DNA of 64,000 nt from a virus, in the IMG/VR virus record IMGVR_UViG_3300009702_000785, positions 62,001 through 126,000 of that record; one strand, given 5' to 3'. The stretch's first letter is position 1; the number at the start of each line of letters is the position of its first letter. This document shows positions 43,601 through 53,274 of the stretch, in pieces. A program made the translations under genes and the position numbers. The notes under the pieces were generated by a model that made no database searches, was not told the DNA's origin, and worked only from the letters and a program-made list of their open reading frames with translations.

Positions 43601-46600
43601 ACAAATTTTACATTATTGGTGTTGTGGTGAAACATCCTAAAGTGGTATTTCGCAGAGAGACTGCAACGACCTCATACCATTCGGGCACTATGCCTGGTTG
43701 GGTGCACAAGAGCCAGATCGCTTATGTTGCTATGCCGCCATTCTATTCTCCTAGCCCAAATGGTCAGTATTGGAATCCACTTGGAACAGACACAGCTAGA
43801 TACTGGCAGCAACTATGTTGGGATGATACGTATATTGGCGTAGATGTCCCAGGCCCACCCGATGGATCGTTTGAAACTGGTACTTTTGTGTTGGGTGATG
43901 TCGAATCAGCATCAAAGGAAGATAATGATTTCTTCTTCTACGGTAATGATTATGCGGTCAGAGCGCAATATTATACTGGTGGATCAACCAGTGAGAGTAG
44001 ATACGTCAAAAAATACGAACAATATATCAAAGCCAATGTTGGTCAAAAGTTATACTTTGCAATTTACTCTACGTCTCCCGAAGTGGCAACTGGCAATTAC
44101 GTTGCTCCCATTTGGACAAAAACCGTCATAGCAGATTCGGATGAAGCCAAATGGTACTCATCAGGTGATATTAATTTAGAGATGGAGTTAAATGAAGACT
44201 ACCTTTTAGGTGTTGCTGCAAGAGACCATGATACAGTGGGATGGAACCAGCAAGAGTTCTATTACACCGGAATGCCCAGCAGCCAGCAGCGCACATTCTT
44301 TGGATATAAGTACTACGATGTAAAAGCGAAGATGATTGCAATGCCTAACCTTATCTTCACAAAATCATTCGGAGATAATAAGCGAATTTTCTTACAAAAA
44401 GTGACCATAGGCAATGACGATAGCTCATCGTTGGAGACCCCCGTTTTTGGTGAAGATAGAGAGTGGATAGGAACTGGAAGCAAAGACTCTTATGATGGTG
44501 GGGCTGCAAGGCAAGGTCATGGCGAGATGTTCTATCATTCCAACTCGAATACGCGGTTCTTCCCTCCTGAGCCTGGTCTTATCAAAAACTTGAGGGCTTG
44601 GGTGAAAGTCCCTGCCGGTTATGTTAATCCAGAAATATTCTTCTACATAATGCGTAAGCGTTCAGGAAATGCCTTTAGAAATGTATGGGAATCAGGTCCA
44701 CATACAATATCAATACCTTTAGGAGACGGATACGAAGGTTGGGTTTACGCCTCTGATACAGACATGGATTTCACAGTTGAGTGGGCAAGCGGAGTCTATT
44801 GGCTTGCAACTATTGCTTGGGGCAACATTCCTATAGAGATAGGAAAAACCAACTCTGATACTTTCTTGTACTCCCCTTATTGTCAATTGGGTCGTGGATA
44901 TACCAGCTCAGCCGAGCCGCCATATGGAGCAGATATAGATACTTACTTCTCCTATAACACTCAGCATACTATGGTGGAGATAGAGTTTGCTAACTCAGAT
45001 ATACCCGCATCTAATGTTGCAGCCTGTTGCTTCCCGTCATCAGCTTGCCAGAATCTAACCCAAGCGCAGTGTGAGGGTGTTGGTGCAGTATGGCATGACG
45101 GAGAGGACTGTGGTTCTGGATTCTCCTGTGTTGTTGTTCCAACAGGCGCTTGTTGTCACGCTCCAACTCGTGGATCGGTTTATCAGAATCCTGTTTGTGA
45201 GGTTCTGAGTGAAGAGCAGTGTCACGCTGCGGGTGCATTTGGAATTGGACTAACTAACTCTACATATAAAGGAGATGGAACTACTTGCGGCCCATCAAGT
45301 TGTTTACTAGGTGCGTGCTGTCTTGACGCATCTACATGTTCTAATCTGTCTTATGCCGATTGTGAGAACCAGGAAGGTATTTGGAGGTGGCCTGGGAGTC
45401 AATGCGACCAACTCATTCTGTCTGATACAGAATGTGAATCCTATTTAACAGGGGCATGTTGCGTCCAAACATCTATTGAGCCTCACGGCTGTATAGATGT
45501 TGACCAAGCAACATGTGATTCATTCGGGACTTACAAAGTTAATTGGGCTGGTCTAGGAACTAGATGTTCACAAATAGATTGCGCTATTGCAGGATTGGGA
45601 GCCTGCTGCTATGGAAACGCACAATGCGAGTTATTGTCCGAAATTGATTGCACTACATTACACGAAGATGACGGAGTGTGGCAAGGGGAGTTCACCACTT
45701 GTACTGAAGGATTATGCCCTAACAGGGGAATTTGCTGCCTCATAGATAATTCCTGCATATTTACCACCCAATTAGATTGCGAGAATCAGGGCGGAGTTTA
45801 TGTGCAGGATGGTGGTTCGTGTGTAGGATTCTCCTGTACAGAAGAAAGAGGAGCCTGCTGCTTCCCGAATGGATATTGTGAAGAAAACTTTACCCAGGAT
45901 GATTGCGAGACCAACAGTGGAACTTATCTTGGTGACAACACTACATGCGAAGGCGCTGAGTGTGAAGTCAAAACAGATGTTGGAGCATGCTGCCTTATAG
46001 ATGGTACTTGTTTTGTAGGAACCAGGACAGAATGCGAAGCCTCTCTCATAGAGAGTGAATATCAGGGAGATGGGACATTTTGCAGCGGGTCGTCTGCCGT
46101 CGAATGTCCAGTCATCAGCCTAACGAGCGAAGAAGCCTTGGTATTGCCAAATCACACTTACAAAGGCGATGTTGTACCTGCTTCTAAACCATCTGTAGCA
46201 GTGGCTAAAAATCATTTGATGATTGATGGATCACAGCATCAGTTTGTATCTTACCAAGCATTTGAAGATAACCAGTGGAATGTTTATTTGCGTCAAGTAC
46301 GAACAGTACTAAACGATGCCGGGGCATCTGACCCGAATTACCAGTCACCATTCAATATACTAGAGAGACCGACATTCACTTTATCTGAACTTGAAGGTTC
46401 AGATTTTACACAAGTTAAGTATACCGTAGTGGACAATACGATTACTGAACCTCCATCGAACAGCCTATGTGCCATGTTTAAGGTGAGTTTACCAGACGGC
46501 AGAGCCATATTCAACTGTGATGATAGTGCGTCTGGTGAGTGGTCTACAACATGTACTTATGGTGGTTCAACATCGTTCCCGCAAACGGAGGTATTTGTAG

Positions 46601-49600
46601 AGGCTCTGTACGACATTAACACTTGTGGGTCTGGATTTAGCAAATGGTCAATAGGTTCGGTATTCCAAGGAACTTTCCCACCAACACCTGATGATTTAGG
46701 TGATGAGGGGGCCGGATGCGTGTCTATATCTTCCTTATATCCTGGTGTGGATGAGTGGTGTTATTTGGAGTCCAACTGCGTACAAACCAGCTTGATTGAT
46801 GATCCTCTATGTCCGTCTCCATATTTGGGAGTTACTTATAAACCAGAAGATATGTGGCTGCTACGTAACGGTGACGATATTATTACTAGAGTAAAGTATA
46901 ATCTTGCTATTAACATATTGTCTATTGCTTCTGAAACCGTTGTATCGGGTGCAGGTATTAGTGGAACAGTAGACTTTATGTTTGTAATAGACTACTCTTC
47001 AAGTATGCTTCCAAGGATTAACGCAGTACGTAGTGCAATTACACCATTTGCTCAAGACCTGGCAAACGCTGGTATTGATGTTAGATTCGGTCTGACTATA
47101 TATGGTCGGGCTGATAGTAACGAAAACCCGTTAGTTATACCACCACAGCCTGCTAACGCTGTGATTTGCTCAGATGCTACATCTATTGCCAATCAAGCCA
47201 TGTTTGACGGTCTATCTGGCTTTGCGACAGGCGGATTCACTAATGATGTTTCAGCATTGTCTGCTGCTCTAAACCACTGGTTTAATGATGAAGGAGCACA
47301 GGCACCTGGATATTCGGCAGTACAGTTTGCATCCCTTGACCCACGATTTGAGTGGCGATCTTCAGCAGCACGGTATATTATGTTGATTACCGACGCTAAC
47401 GATCATGAAAATAATGCCGTCTGTTCCACATATGCGAATACCCAAGGAGATGCGATTAGTATCGTGAGCAACGATGCTGCTGGAACTAACGCATCAGTTA
47501 TTTTATCTATATGCGATGAAGATGATTCTAGTGGTTGTAAAGATGGCACCGGCTATGTACCAATGTCTGAAGCTTCGGACTGGGACAGCGATGAATACTT
47601 TAATGTTAAAGGTCCATACAATATTGCATTCCAGAGCATCTTTAATAAGATTACCACAGACATATTACAATCCACTATAATAGAGCGTGACAAGACTGGG
47701 TTTGATCCCACCTTTTTGAAGGTAGCAGAAATGCTTGTAACCTATACTGGTGACCTGACGGATTACTGGACTCAGGACAAGCATCTTTTGTCTTTCGTTG
47801 ATAACGCTCCTGCAACCACTGGTATAACCAAAAGTCTGGTCAACATACCGTTCGAACTGGCAGGATCAATTTACGGAATTGATCCTGTACACTTGAATGG
47901 TCATTGGGAAAACTGGGTGCATTTTGCTGAACCGGGCAGCTTGCAATTGGACTGGCCGAATATCGGCGTGCCAGGAATATCAAGGTCTAATGCGATGCAA
48001 TTGGCAACGAATGGGGTCAACTCTAAAGTAGTTGTCAATAAAAGGAATGAATTGTTTATAGCATATGAGAGTTTGGAGTATGGTACAAACCAAATCGTCA
48101 TCAAAGGTACCGGTGATTTTGCCCAAGATTCGATTACGGGTCCGAAAGGAACTAGATTAACTCGATTCTTTGAAGCTAGAGATTTTGCTTATGAGCATAT
48201 GATAACATTGCCAGGCGAAGGAATCAACCAACTTTGTGATCTGGTCGTTGACAACAGCAACGTTTTGCATGTGGTCTGGCAATCAAACCGGGATAACTAC
48301 TGGGAAATTTATTACGCTAACGGCAAGAATTTGTTTGAGCCTGTTAGAGTAACATCGGCAGAGAGTAGATCAGGGCACCCCGCAATAGACATTGATGACA
48401 GTGGTAACATCTTTGTTGTCTACCACGACAACAGGTATGGACCATTTGAAGTAATGATGTCGTACAAGAATGAGAATAGAGTTCTTCCACTATTGGAACA
48501 GGATGCGTATCTTGGCGGAATGCGATCTGGGTATGAACACTACACGAATATACTACCTGTCTTGGTTGAGAACCCACAAGAGCTAGCTCCTGTCCCTGGT
48601 CAATTATGGGGAACCCGAGCGAAATGCAAGGGGGCACGTTTCGACATTGTCGCTCGTAAGACATTACGTACTGGGGGGCAAACCATTACTAACCCGTTTA
48701 GTGGCCATCAGATTGATGAGACATCTGATCTGCCCGCCATCGGTAACAAAGTGTATATTGAAATTTGGGCGACGACTATCAACCCAAACGGTTTTGGTCC
48801 TATCGCTATCGATTTCCAGTACAATTCTTCGTACTTCACCAACCCAGTGATCCGAGGTGACACTGAATCAAGTTATGGCAGATGGTATAACAGCCCGCAT
48901 CCACCGGCCATAAATATAACCACTGGAGTTATTACAAACTTGGGTGGGTCATCTGCTCCCGATCAGTCGCTCATAACTCCTAACTGGGGAATGGTGGCTA
49001 ACATAGAATTGACTTTAGCCGCTTTGCCAACAGAGGAGATCAGCTTTTCTGTTGCTGATGTTTTGGACCCAAGTGGCGGTATATCGCTGGGAGTCACGAA
49101 TAGTAATGGGGATGATATCAGCGATGTGAGTTACGATACCTCTTATATTACAAATGATGCTGACAAGCACAAAAAGGAGTACGATTGTCTGCATCCATCT
49201 AACTTCTTGTTCGACATAGATGAAGAAACGGCCATGATTGGGGAAGATGTGGATGGGACTAGAGATTGGACTCATGGCGGAGGTGATCTTGGGAATTACA
49301 ATTTTGCTGCTATTGCAGGCTCAACTTTGGGTGATTTCTATGGCGTCACAACCTCTGGAACTTTGGTCCATATAACTTCACAAACTAACGATCCATACAT
49401 ATACATTGATACTTCGCTCATAACCGAGGTTGGGGACATTAACCTGCCACTAGAAAACTATATTGTGACAGACGCATCTGTAGATACGCAAAGTTTCCAT
49501 CTGTGGGTGATGCTGGCAGGTGTGGATGATGCCGGATTATCGAACATACTTGTTATGGAAGTTGACCCACTTACCGCTAATATCATCCGTGAGTCCACTG

Positions 49601-52600
49601 TATATATCAATATTGACGAACTACGAGGCTCTATTGCTTGCACGTCAGGCGGTGATTTCCATATGATAACCTATCGAAATAATAAGGTGATCTACTCATC
49701 AGCAGAATTTCCAATCCTCGGTGCAACCTCGGCGGTCTTCGATTTTAACAATGTGAATGAAGATGTTGGTAGCTCATTGGACGGAACATTTGTGTCAGAT
49801 TTCACTGCCGATTATGCTGATACTATATATGTAACAGATGATTATTTAGTACTGTATACTATTGAAAAATACTCTGGAACAGTAACTAAAATAGCCACCA
49901 TTACAGACCCGGACGATTTAATGACCAGCGATTCTGTTTTGCTGCTGTCATCTGTGGACGGATTAGGATATCAGTTTACAGGCAAATATGCAAATGTAGC
50001 TGACGAGGAATACTTCAATGTGCTAATAGAGTTTTACGACAACAAAAACCTAGAGGGTGAGCCTTCTATTGTAATCGATAGTAGAGAAAACTCCGAAGCA
50101 TTTATTAACGACCGAACGTTCCAGAGTGAATATATATCTGATGAATACGAATCCAGTGCCAGAGGTATCCGCCTAGATGCTGGTGAAACAGGGTATATGT
50201 TCTTCGAGGCAGCTCATTATAGGCCAGGATATATCAATCTGGCTTACCCTTATGGTTTTGAAAAGAATAAAGCGTACTTCCCGAAAGCGTTTAGTATTGA
50301 TTCTTTAGGCAATACCCGAGAGGTTACATCAACTCAGATGGTCACATTCTCATGTGGAAAATGTTCAGCTACAAGTGACAACAGTTTTGACTCTGGTGGA
50401 TGCTCTTATTCGTTTATCGTTACTAATAACAGTTTCGACGCCAAGTATTTCAACTTCAAAGTTGATTTCTATGCTGATGAAGATAGGAAATCAATAGTTA
50501 GGCGATTCGAGTTGTTGCCTGGTCATGATGATCTAGCTTACTGCGAAGTTGACAATCAGGAGGCTGCACCGCTATGGACTAGCGGCAGAGGATTATTATT
50601 GCAGCCGAATGATGTCAAGTTTGTTCAGGTATATCCAGCATTGGACCCAACTGCTGGATTCTTGTGTGGTATCAATTACTACATGCGTGTTCTAAGTTGT
50701 ACTTCAGACACAGGTATTTGCAGTGATGAAGAATTCGGTGTGACCTTCAGCGATGCCGAATGGGATCAATCCACTTTTGAGGGAAATCTGAGTAATGACG
50801 ACCAGTCAACCGACATTATGCAGGTTGGCGACGAGCTGGCTATAGCATTCCGAGATTCAAGTGGATATCTTAAGTATGGGGTATATAACGGATCATCGTG
50901 GAATATCGAATCAGTTGATGTGTGCAATGCTTATGGTCTATCTTTGGCTGAATTTGATGGTCAGCCTGCCATATCGTATATATATAATGGAAGCCTACGC
51001 ATAGCAATTAAAGATCACCTGACAAAAGAGTGGGATTTGGCTGTTATAGATACCCAGGGCGTTGCACAGTTGCGAGCACCGAGTTTAATTCCTAATGGGG
51101 ATGGCCTGTCTGTATCGTATTGGTCCTTGACAGGATCACACACGATATATTACGCATATAGTGATACTGGATTCTCATGGACATCTGAGGTTGTCGAAGT
51201 TACTTCGACAATATTCTCCAAAGTAAGTGAAATAGGACACGCTATCATCGGTGGCAAGCCCCGACTAACGTTTGCCTTTGATGATAACTGGTATTACTAC
51301 ACTAGATCAGATACCTCTTGGACTGGAAAAGCCATCACAGTAAACGGCCATACCACTAGGTTTGTCAGCTTGGTTAATTACAATGAAGCGCCGTTTATAA
51401 CATACAGAGAGAATTACAATGGAACTCGTGGCTTCCTTAGATGGGCTATATCTAGCGACGGCGGAGATAGCTGGTCACCCAATGGTACTCTTGATGGAAC
51501 CGAAAATGGAGTCGGTGAATATGCTGATCTGAAGATAATTAAAGGCAGACCGGCAGTGGCATACAGTAACTACTCCAGTCCTTATAACTTAAAATTTGCT
51601 AGAGAGATTGATATCGATCAAAATAGATGGGACATCACTGTGATAGACGATGACGTTCAGTGGACGAGCGGAAACCCACGAGATGTTAGGAAATCCTTGG
51701 CTGATTTCAACCAGCAGGCAGCAATCTTTGCCCCAATAGACCCTGCCAGAGTTTATCTATCTGATCCTGAAAAGGTCGTATCAGGAGTCAAACCGACATA
51801 CTTCTGCGAATGTTCAAGCACGATCTTCGGTGATAATAGACTTCTCCCATTATCAGAGATTGGAAAATGGAAGTCTAGTGGTCATGGGTTTGCAGACACT
51901 CGGTTAACGGACACTCCCGGCGACACTCTGAGGCCAGACATCGTGGTACGCAATACCGATAGTGCGATCATCACTTTCGAGGATCATTCTGGGAATGATG
52001 CGACAATCAAGGCTACTTCATTCACTGCTTCTTCAGGAGAGTCTTTTGGTTCTGGGGCTAGAAACTGGTATGACTTTGACCCTGATCTGATCGGCAAAAA
52101 CGTATCAACCGATCTGGATTTTAACCAACTGATCGAGATTGCTTTTGAGCGTCACGTTGAAGAATCTACCCTCAATAGTCAGATACCAACGAACCAAGTA
52201 TTATTGTCGAGTTACGATTATAGGATTACGGATAATAGAGGTTCTGCTGGATCAGGACCAGGTGTAACTGCTGACAGATGTGACATAGAACAACTTGAAG
52301 ATAACATTATCTCCAGCGATCCCTTCCTTGCAAGCCAGGTTATCAAGCAAGTCAGGGTAAAAGAGGATTTTGTGCAATACTTTACCTATAATACTCAAGG
52401 AGTGCCTACTGCGGTAGTTAATACATGTGAAATCGGTATCGAAGTTATAGGAACTCCAGAAGTAATTGCCGTGCGTACCAAAAATTCTTCTGGCACAGTT
52501 TCTGATTGGTGTTCTTGGAATCCAAGCGTTGGTGACTACATGACCGAATTACCTTATACGCTAACCAAAGGGTCAGGCGAAAAAGAGATTTGCATTCAGG

Positions 52601-53274
52601 CGATGACTTATGACGGAATTACTACAGAATTCTGTGTGCCTGTATATGCAGACTATAAGAAAATAATTTTTGAGATCAAACTATACAGTGATGATGAGTA
52701 CACTGAGCCGCTTTTACAGTACGATGGCTTCTATGTTGCTTCTATCACTGGCAGCAATGGAACTGTTGGCACGACTGGAGAGTTGTATAAAACTGTTTAT
52801 ATTGAGATCATTCCTGGTGAGGTCATTCCTGCAACAACTATCAGTTTCGATGTTATTCAGCAGGGTGTTGGTGATGTGCTCAACCAACCCGCCACTTGGA
52901 ATGCGGAAAAGCAGATTTATCAAGGAGAATTTCGGGTTTACAAGGAAGATAATATAGTCAACATCGACGGCATGGCTCGCATTAGAGCGAAACTTCCGGG
53001 TACCTGTGAAGAGGTACAAGAAACAGTGATTTCTACAGGTACTTTTGCTAGGGATGTCTTCAATGCGATGACTGACGAATCATCTCAGAGTGTTAAGCAG
53101 ACTGAAGAAGATGTGTTTGAAGGTCATCGAGATTCCATTACAGGTCGTTTAGGCGTGAACGTTGTTGTGCGACCTACTGATGATCCATTCTTGGTCTTTG
53201 GTGATCCCGACTATTATTTCAAGAAAGATGAAGGGGCTGAACAGCCCGGCATAATGCCTGATGAGGATAAGTAA
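40693..53274 (+). CDS. Giant FN3 / Cys-rich / VWA / propeller adhesin-like fibre protein, 4193 aa
   Basis: This is a probable giant fibre and paralogue of the protein at 25165. Rough order: N-terminal domain; two GACC-type Cys-rich units (182-285); four FN3-like repeats (292-686); three beta-rich domains (about 840-1430); eight tandem six-Cys repeats (1443-1805); VWA domain (2093-2333) with MIDAS FVIDYSSSM; propeller module with VWQSNRDNYWEIYYANG (2433-2596); a cohesin-like beta-sandwich (about 2682-2816); a CGKCSATSD region shared with the other giant (from about 3215); an Asp-box propeller (SSDGGDSW, 3366-3670); and the conserved end, uninterrupted at residue 3911 where the other giant has TAG. 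Domains are shuffled relative to the paralogue: VWA is central here and N-terminal there. No signal peptide is seen. The host-binding role is inferred. Confidence 0.85.
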   Translation: MNVCLGPYQIETPHFKNEDGSNMFINPFETRQVAVTTSLGINKPPTTDAELLYEEFGEKSVTRWYECPSQKGRVYTIIPTACEVLITSFENGIDGTSFGVSKFCFGKAYITDKEPLDSGDTCTTSFEFDGHLFKVVGTSALNSGEYDCGECEPDIFSVENFDAETGTFGSEVKAFASVGSGACCCSLGSTKICISPSSSELCTSYCTSTYGSIGQFFVGQSCPDSSTCPGASTGACCRQLVSAPYTYACQDGTTADLCVPGISMTATFYLGSDCSTIQSGGLCGGSDDTNPPTPNPMTWDTEPFGLSTDSISMSASLATDPEGDSVTYYFKNETISDGSHDSNWTTNQSWSDQLLPSGTYIYKVKARDQHNNETGWSESRSSATIPIVDTIAPEPNPSTWLQSPLAIGPNEVYMSATVASDTSPVEYNFENTSGGGSNSGWQTSNEYFDTSVSGGSVYAYHVKARDASGNVTVASLTKQVTTPDEPIVDTAPPTPNPAQWMLEPIATSPTSIRMQAKVASDPSGVEYYFESVSGGHDSGWRSSSVYEDTRLETGQTYSYRAKTRDGASPPNEGGWTNIKEAIAEEVEDNDPPSPDPPGWSSMPYATGRTSIRMIAEQCFDSNGVQYRFDCTTDGTKSSGWQTSRSFSASGLTAATEYTFKVQARDMSDNYNETGFSAESRASTFGGTGTTGGGIIGAPLLEECESQDDPQIVVRPSGDSITAYTYKDEDGASRVRLYQGPTSQSNLIIYYRELSRGCLLNQNEDEFASVNFEIYDDLVVPPSVINAGVGFLSGPLSGMVFHINSIERGFQPNGKPKQTLNVSAASSELSFEDSNNVCDVEWYLFDELLTPFAANEPTVFSASVPTEFRQAETPAISLMEFPCTDLGGTEVDEVTYHRFVGNHIEPDIDKVLTEIRMQFQVDEPALAFWYVWEHTGSSYYHMPVMQKVTSITDTTMTTHSSGEIKQSMTANKFYIIGVVVKHPKVVFRRETATTSYHSGTMPGWVHKSQIAYVAMPPFYSPSPNGQYWNPLGTDTARYWQQLCWDDTYIGVDVPGPPDGSFETGTFVLGDVESASKEDNDFFFYGNDYAVRAQYYTGGSTSESRYVKKYEQYIKANVGQKLYFAIYSTSPEVATGNYVAPIWTKTVIADSDEAKWYSSGDINLEMELNEDYLLGVAARDHDTVGWNQQEFYYTGMPSSQQRTFFGYKYYDVKAKMIAMPNLIFTKSFGDNKRIFLQKVTIGNDDSSSLETPVFGEDREWIGTGSKDSYDGGAARQGHGEMFYHSNSNTRFFPPEPGLIKNLRAWVKVPAGYVNPEIFFYIMRKRSGNAFRNVWESGPHTISIPLGDGYEGWVYASDTDMDFTVEWASGVYWLATIAWGNIPIEIGKTNSDTFLYSPYCQLGRGYTSSAEPPYGADIDTYFSYNTQHTMVEIEFANSDIPASNVAACCFPSSACQNLTQAQCEGVGAVWHDGEDCGSGFSCVVVPTGACCHAPTRGSVYQNPVCEVLSEEQCHAAGAFGIGLTNSTYKGDGTTCGPSSCLLGACCLDASTCSNLSYADCENQEGIWRWPGSQCDQLILSDTECESYLTGACCVQTSIEPHGCIDVDQATCDSFGTYKVNWAGLGTRCSQIDCAIAGLGACCYGNAQCELLSEIDCTTLHEDDGVWQGEFTTCTEGLCPNRGICCLIDNSCIFTTQLDCENQGGVYVQDGGSCVGFSCTEERGACCFPNGYCEENFTQDDCETNSGTYLGDNTTCEGAECEVKTDVGACCLIDGTCFVGTRTECEASLIESEYQGDGTFCSGSSAVECPVISLTSEEALVLPNHTYKGDVVPASKPSVAVAKNHLMIDGSQHQFVSYQAFEDNQWNVYLRQVRTVLNDAGASDPNYQSPFNILERPTFTLSELEGSDFTQVKYTVVDNTITEPPSNSLCAMFKVSLPDGRAIFNCDDSASGEWSTTCTYGGSTSFPQTEVFVEALYDINTCGSGFSKWSIGSVFQGTFPPTPDDLGDEGAGCVSISSLYPGVDEWCYLESNCVQTSLIDDPLCPSPYLGVTYKPEDMWLLRNGDDIITRVKYNLAINILSIASETVVSGAGISGTVDFMFVIDYSSSMLPRINAVRSAITPFAQDLANAGIDVRFGLTIYGRADSNENPLVIPPQPANAVICSDATSIANQAMFDGLSGFATGGFTNDVSALSAALNHWFNDEGAQAPGYSAVQFASLDPRFEWRSSAARYIMLITDANDHENNAVCSTYANTQGDAISIVSNDAAGTNASVILSICDEDDSSGCKDGTGYVPMSEASDWDSDEYFNVKGPYNIAFQSIFNKITTDILQSTIIERDKTGFDPTFLKVAEMLVTYTGDLTDYWTQDKHLLSFVDNAPATTGITKSLVNIPFELAGSIYGIDPVHLNGHWENWVHFAEPGSLQLDWPNIGVPGISRSNAMQLATNGVNSKVVVNKRNELFIAYESLEYGTNQIVIKGTGDFAQDSITGPKGTRLTRFFEARDFAYEHMITLPGEGINQLCDLVVDNSNVLHVVWQSNRDNYWEIYYANGKNLFEPVRVTSAESRSGHPAIDIDDSGNIFVVYHDNRYGPFEVMMSYKNENRVLPLLEQDAYLGGMRSGYEHYTNILPVLVENPQELAPVPGQLWGTRAKCKGARFDIVARKTLRTGGQTITNPFSGHQIDETSDLPAIGNKVYIEIWATTINPNGFGPIAIDFQYNSSYFTNPVIRGDTESSYGRWYNSPHPPAINITTGVITNLGGSSAPDQSLITPNWGMVANIELTLAALPTEEISFSVADVLDPSGGISLGVTNSNGDDISDVSYDTSYITNDADKHKKEYDCLHPSNFLFDIDEETAMIGEDVDGTRDWTHGGGDLGNYNFAAIAGSTLGDFYGVTTSGTLVHITSQTNDPYIYIDTSLITEVGDINLPLENYIVTDASVDTQSFHLWVMLAGVDDAGLSNILVMEVDPLTANIIRESTVYINIDELRGSIACTSGGDFHMITYRNNKVIYSSAEFPILGATSAVFDFNNVNEDVGSSLDGTFVSDFTADYADTIYVTDDYLVLYTIEKYSGTVTKIATITDPDDLMTSDSVLLLSSVDGLGYQFTGKYANVADEEYFNVLIEFYDNKNLEGEPSIVIDSRENSEAFINDRTFQSEYISDEYESSARGIRLDAGETGYMFFEAAHYRPGYINLAYPYGFEKNKAYFPKAFSIDSLGNTREVTSTQMVTFSCGKCSATSDNSFDSGGCSYSFIVTNNSFDAKYFNFKVDFYADEDRKSIVRRFELLPGHDDLAYCEVDNQEAAPLWTSGRGLLLQPNDVKFVQVYPALDPTAGFLCGINYYMRVLSCTSDTGICSDEEFGVTFSDAEWDQSTFEGNLSNDDQSTDIMQVGDELAIAFRDSSGYLKYGVYNGSSWNIESVDVCNAYGLSLAEFDGQPAISYIYNGSLRIAIKDHLTKEWDLAVIDTQGVAQLRAPSLIPNGDGLSVSYWSLTGSHTIYYAYSDTGFSWTSEVVEVTSTIFSKVSEIGHAIIGGKPRLTFAFDDNWYYYTRSDTSWTGKAITVNGHTTRFVSLVNYNEAPFITYRENYNGTRGFLRWAISSDGGDSWSPNGTLDGTENGVGEYADLKIIKGRPAVAYSNYSSPYNLKFAREIDIDQNRWDITVIDDDVQWTSGNPRDVRKSLADFNQQAAIFAPIDPARVYLSDPEKVVSGVKPTYFCECSSTIFGDNRLLPLSEIGKWKSSGHGFADTRLTDTPGDTLRPDIVVRNTDSAIITFEDHSGNDATIKATSFTASSGESFGSGARNWYDFDPDLIGKNVSTDLDFNQLIEIAFERHVEESTLNSQIPTNQVLLSSYDYRITDNRGSAGSGPGVTADRCDIEQLEDNIISSDPFLASQVIKQVRVKEDFVQYFTYNTQGVPTAVVNTCEIGIEVIGTPEVIAVRTKNSSGTVSDWCSWNPSVGDYMTELPYTLTKGSGEKEICIQAMTYDGITTEFCVPVYADYKKIIFEIKLYSDDEYTEPLLQYDGFYVASITGSNGTVGTTGELYKTVYIEIIPGEVIPATTISFDVIQQGVGDVLNQPATWNAEKQIYQGEFRVYKEDNIVNIDGMARIRAKLPGTCEEVQETVISTGTFARDVFNAMTDESSQSVKQTEEDVFEGHRDSITGRLGVNVVVRPTDDPFLVFGDPDYYFKKDEGAEQPGIMPDEDK
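41566..42750 (+). repeat. Four tandem FN3-like protein repeats
   Basis: Units of about 100 codons begin PP.P.P..W...P and contain SI.M.A....D..GVEYYFE, DSGW..S and Y.Y..KARD, for example VASDPSGVEYYFESVSGGHD and VKARDASGNVTVASL. They follow one another without gaps. I associate this repeat subtype with Planctomycetota extracellular proteins, from memory. Boundaries are approximate. Confidence 0.7.
45018..46107 (+). repeat. Eight tandem six-cysteine (GACC) protein repeats
   Basis: Each unit of about 36-55 codons follows G-A-C-C....C......C.......G.....C....C, for example GACCFPNGYCEENFTQDDCE and GICCLIDNSCIFTTQLDCEN. Two earlier units lie near 41236-41540, and similar units occur in the other giant near 26125-26230 and 27985-28090. 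Regular Cys spacing implies disulfide knots or metal sites. Confidence 0.85.
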
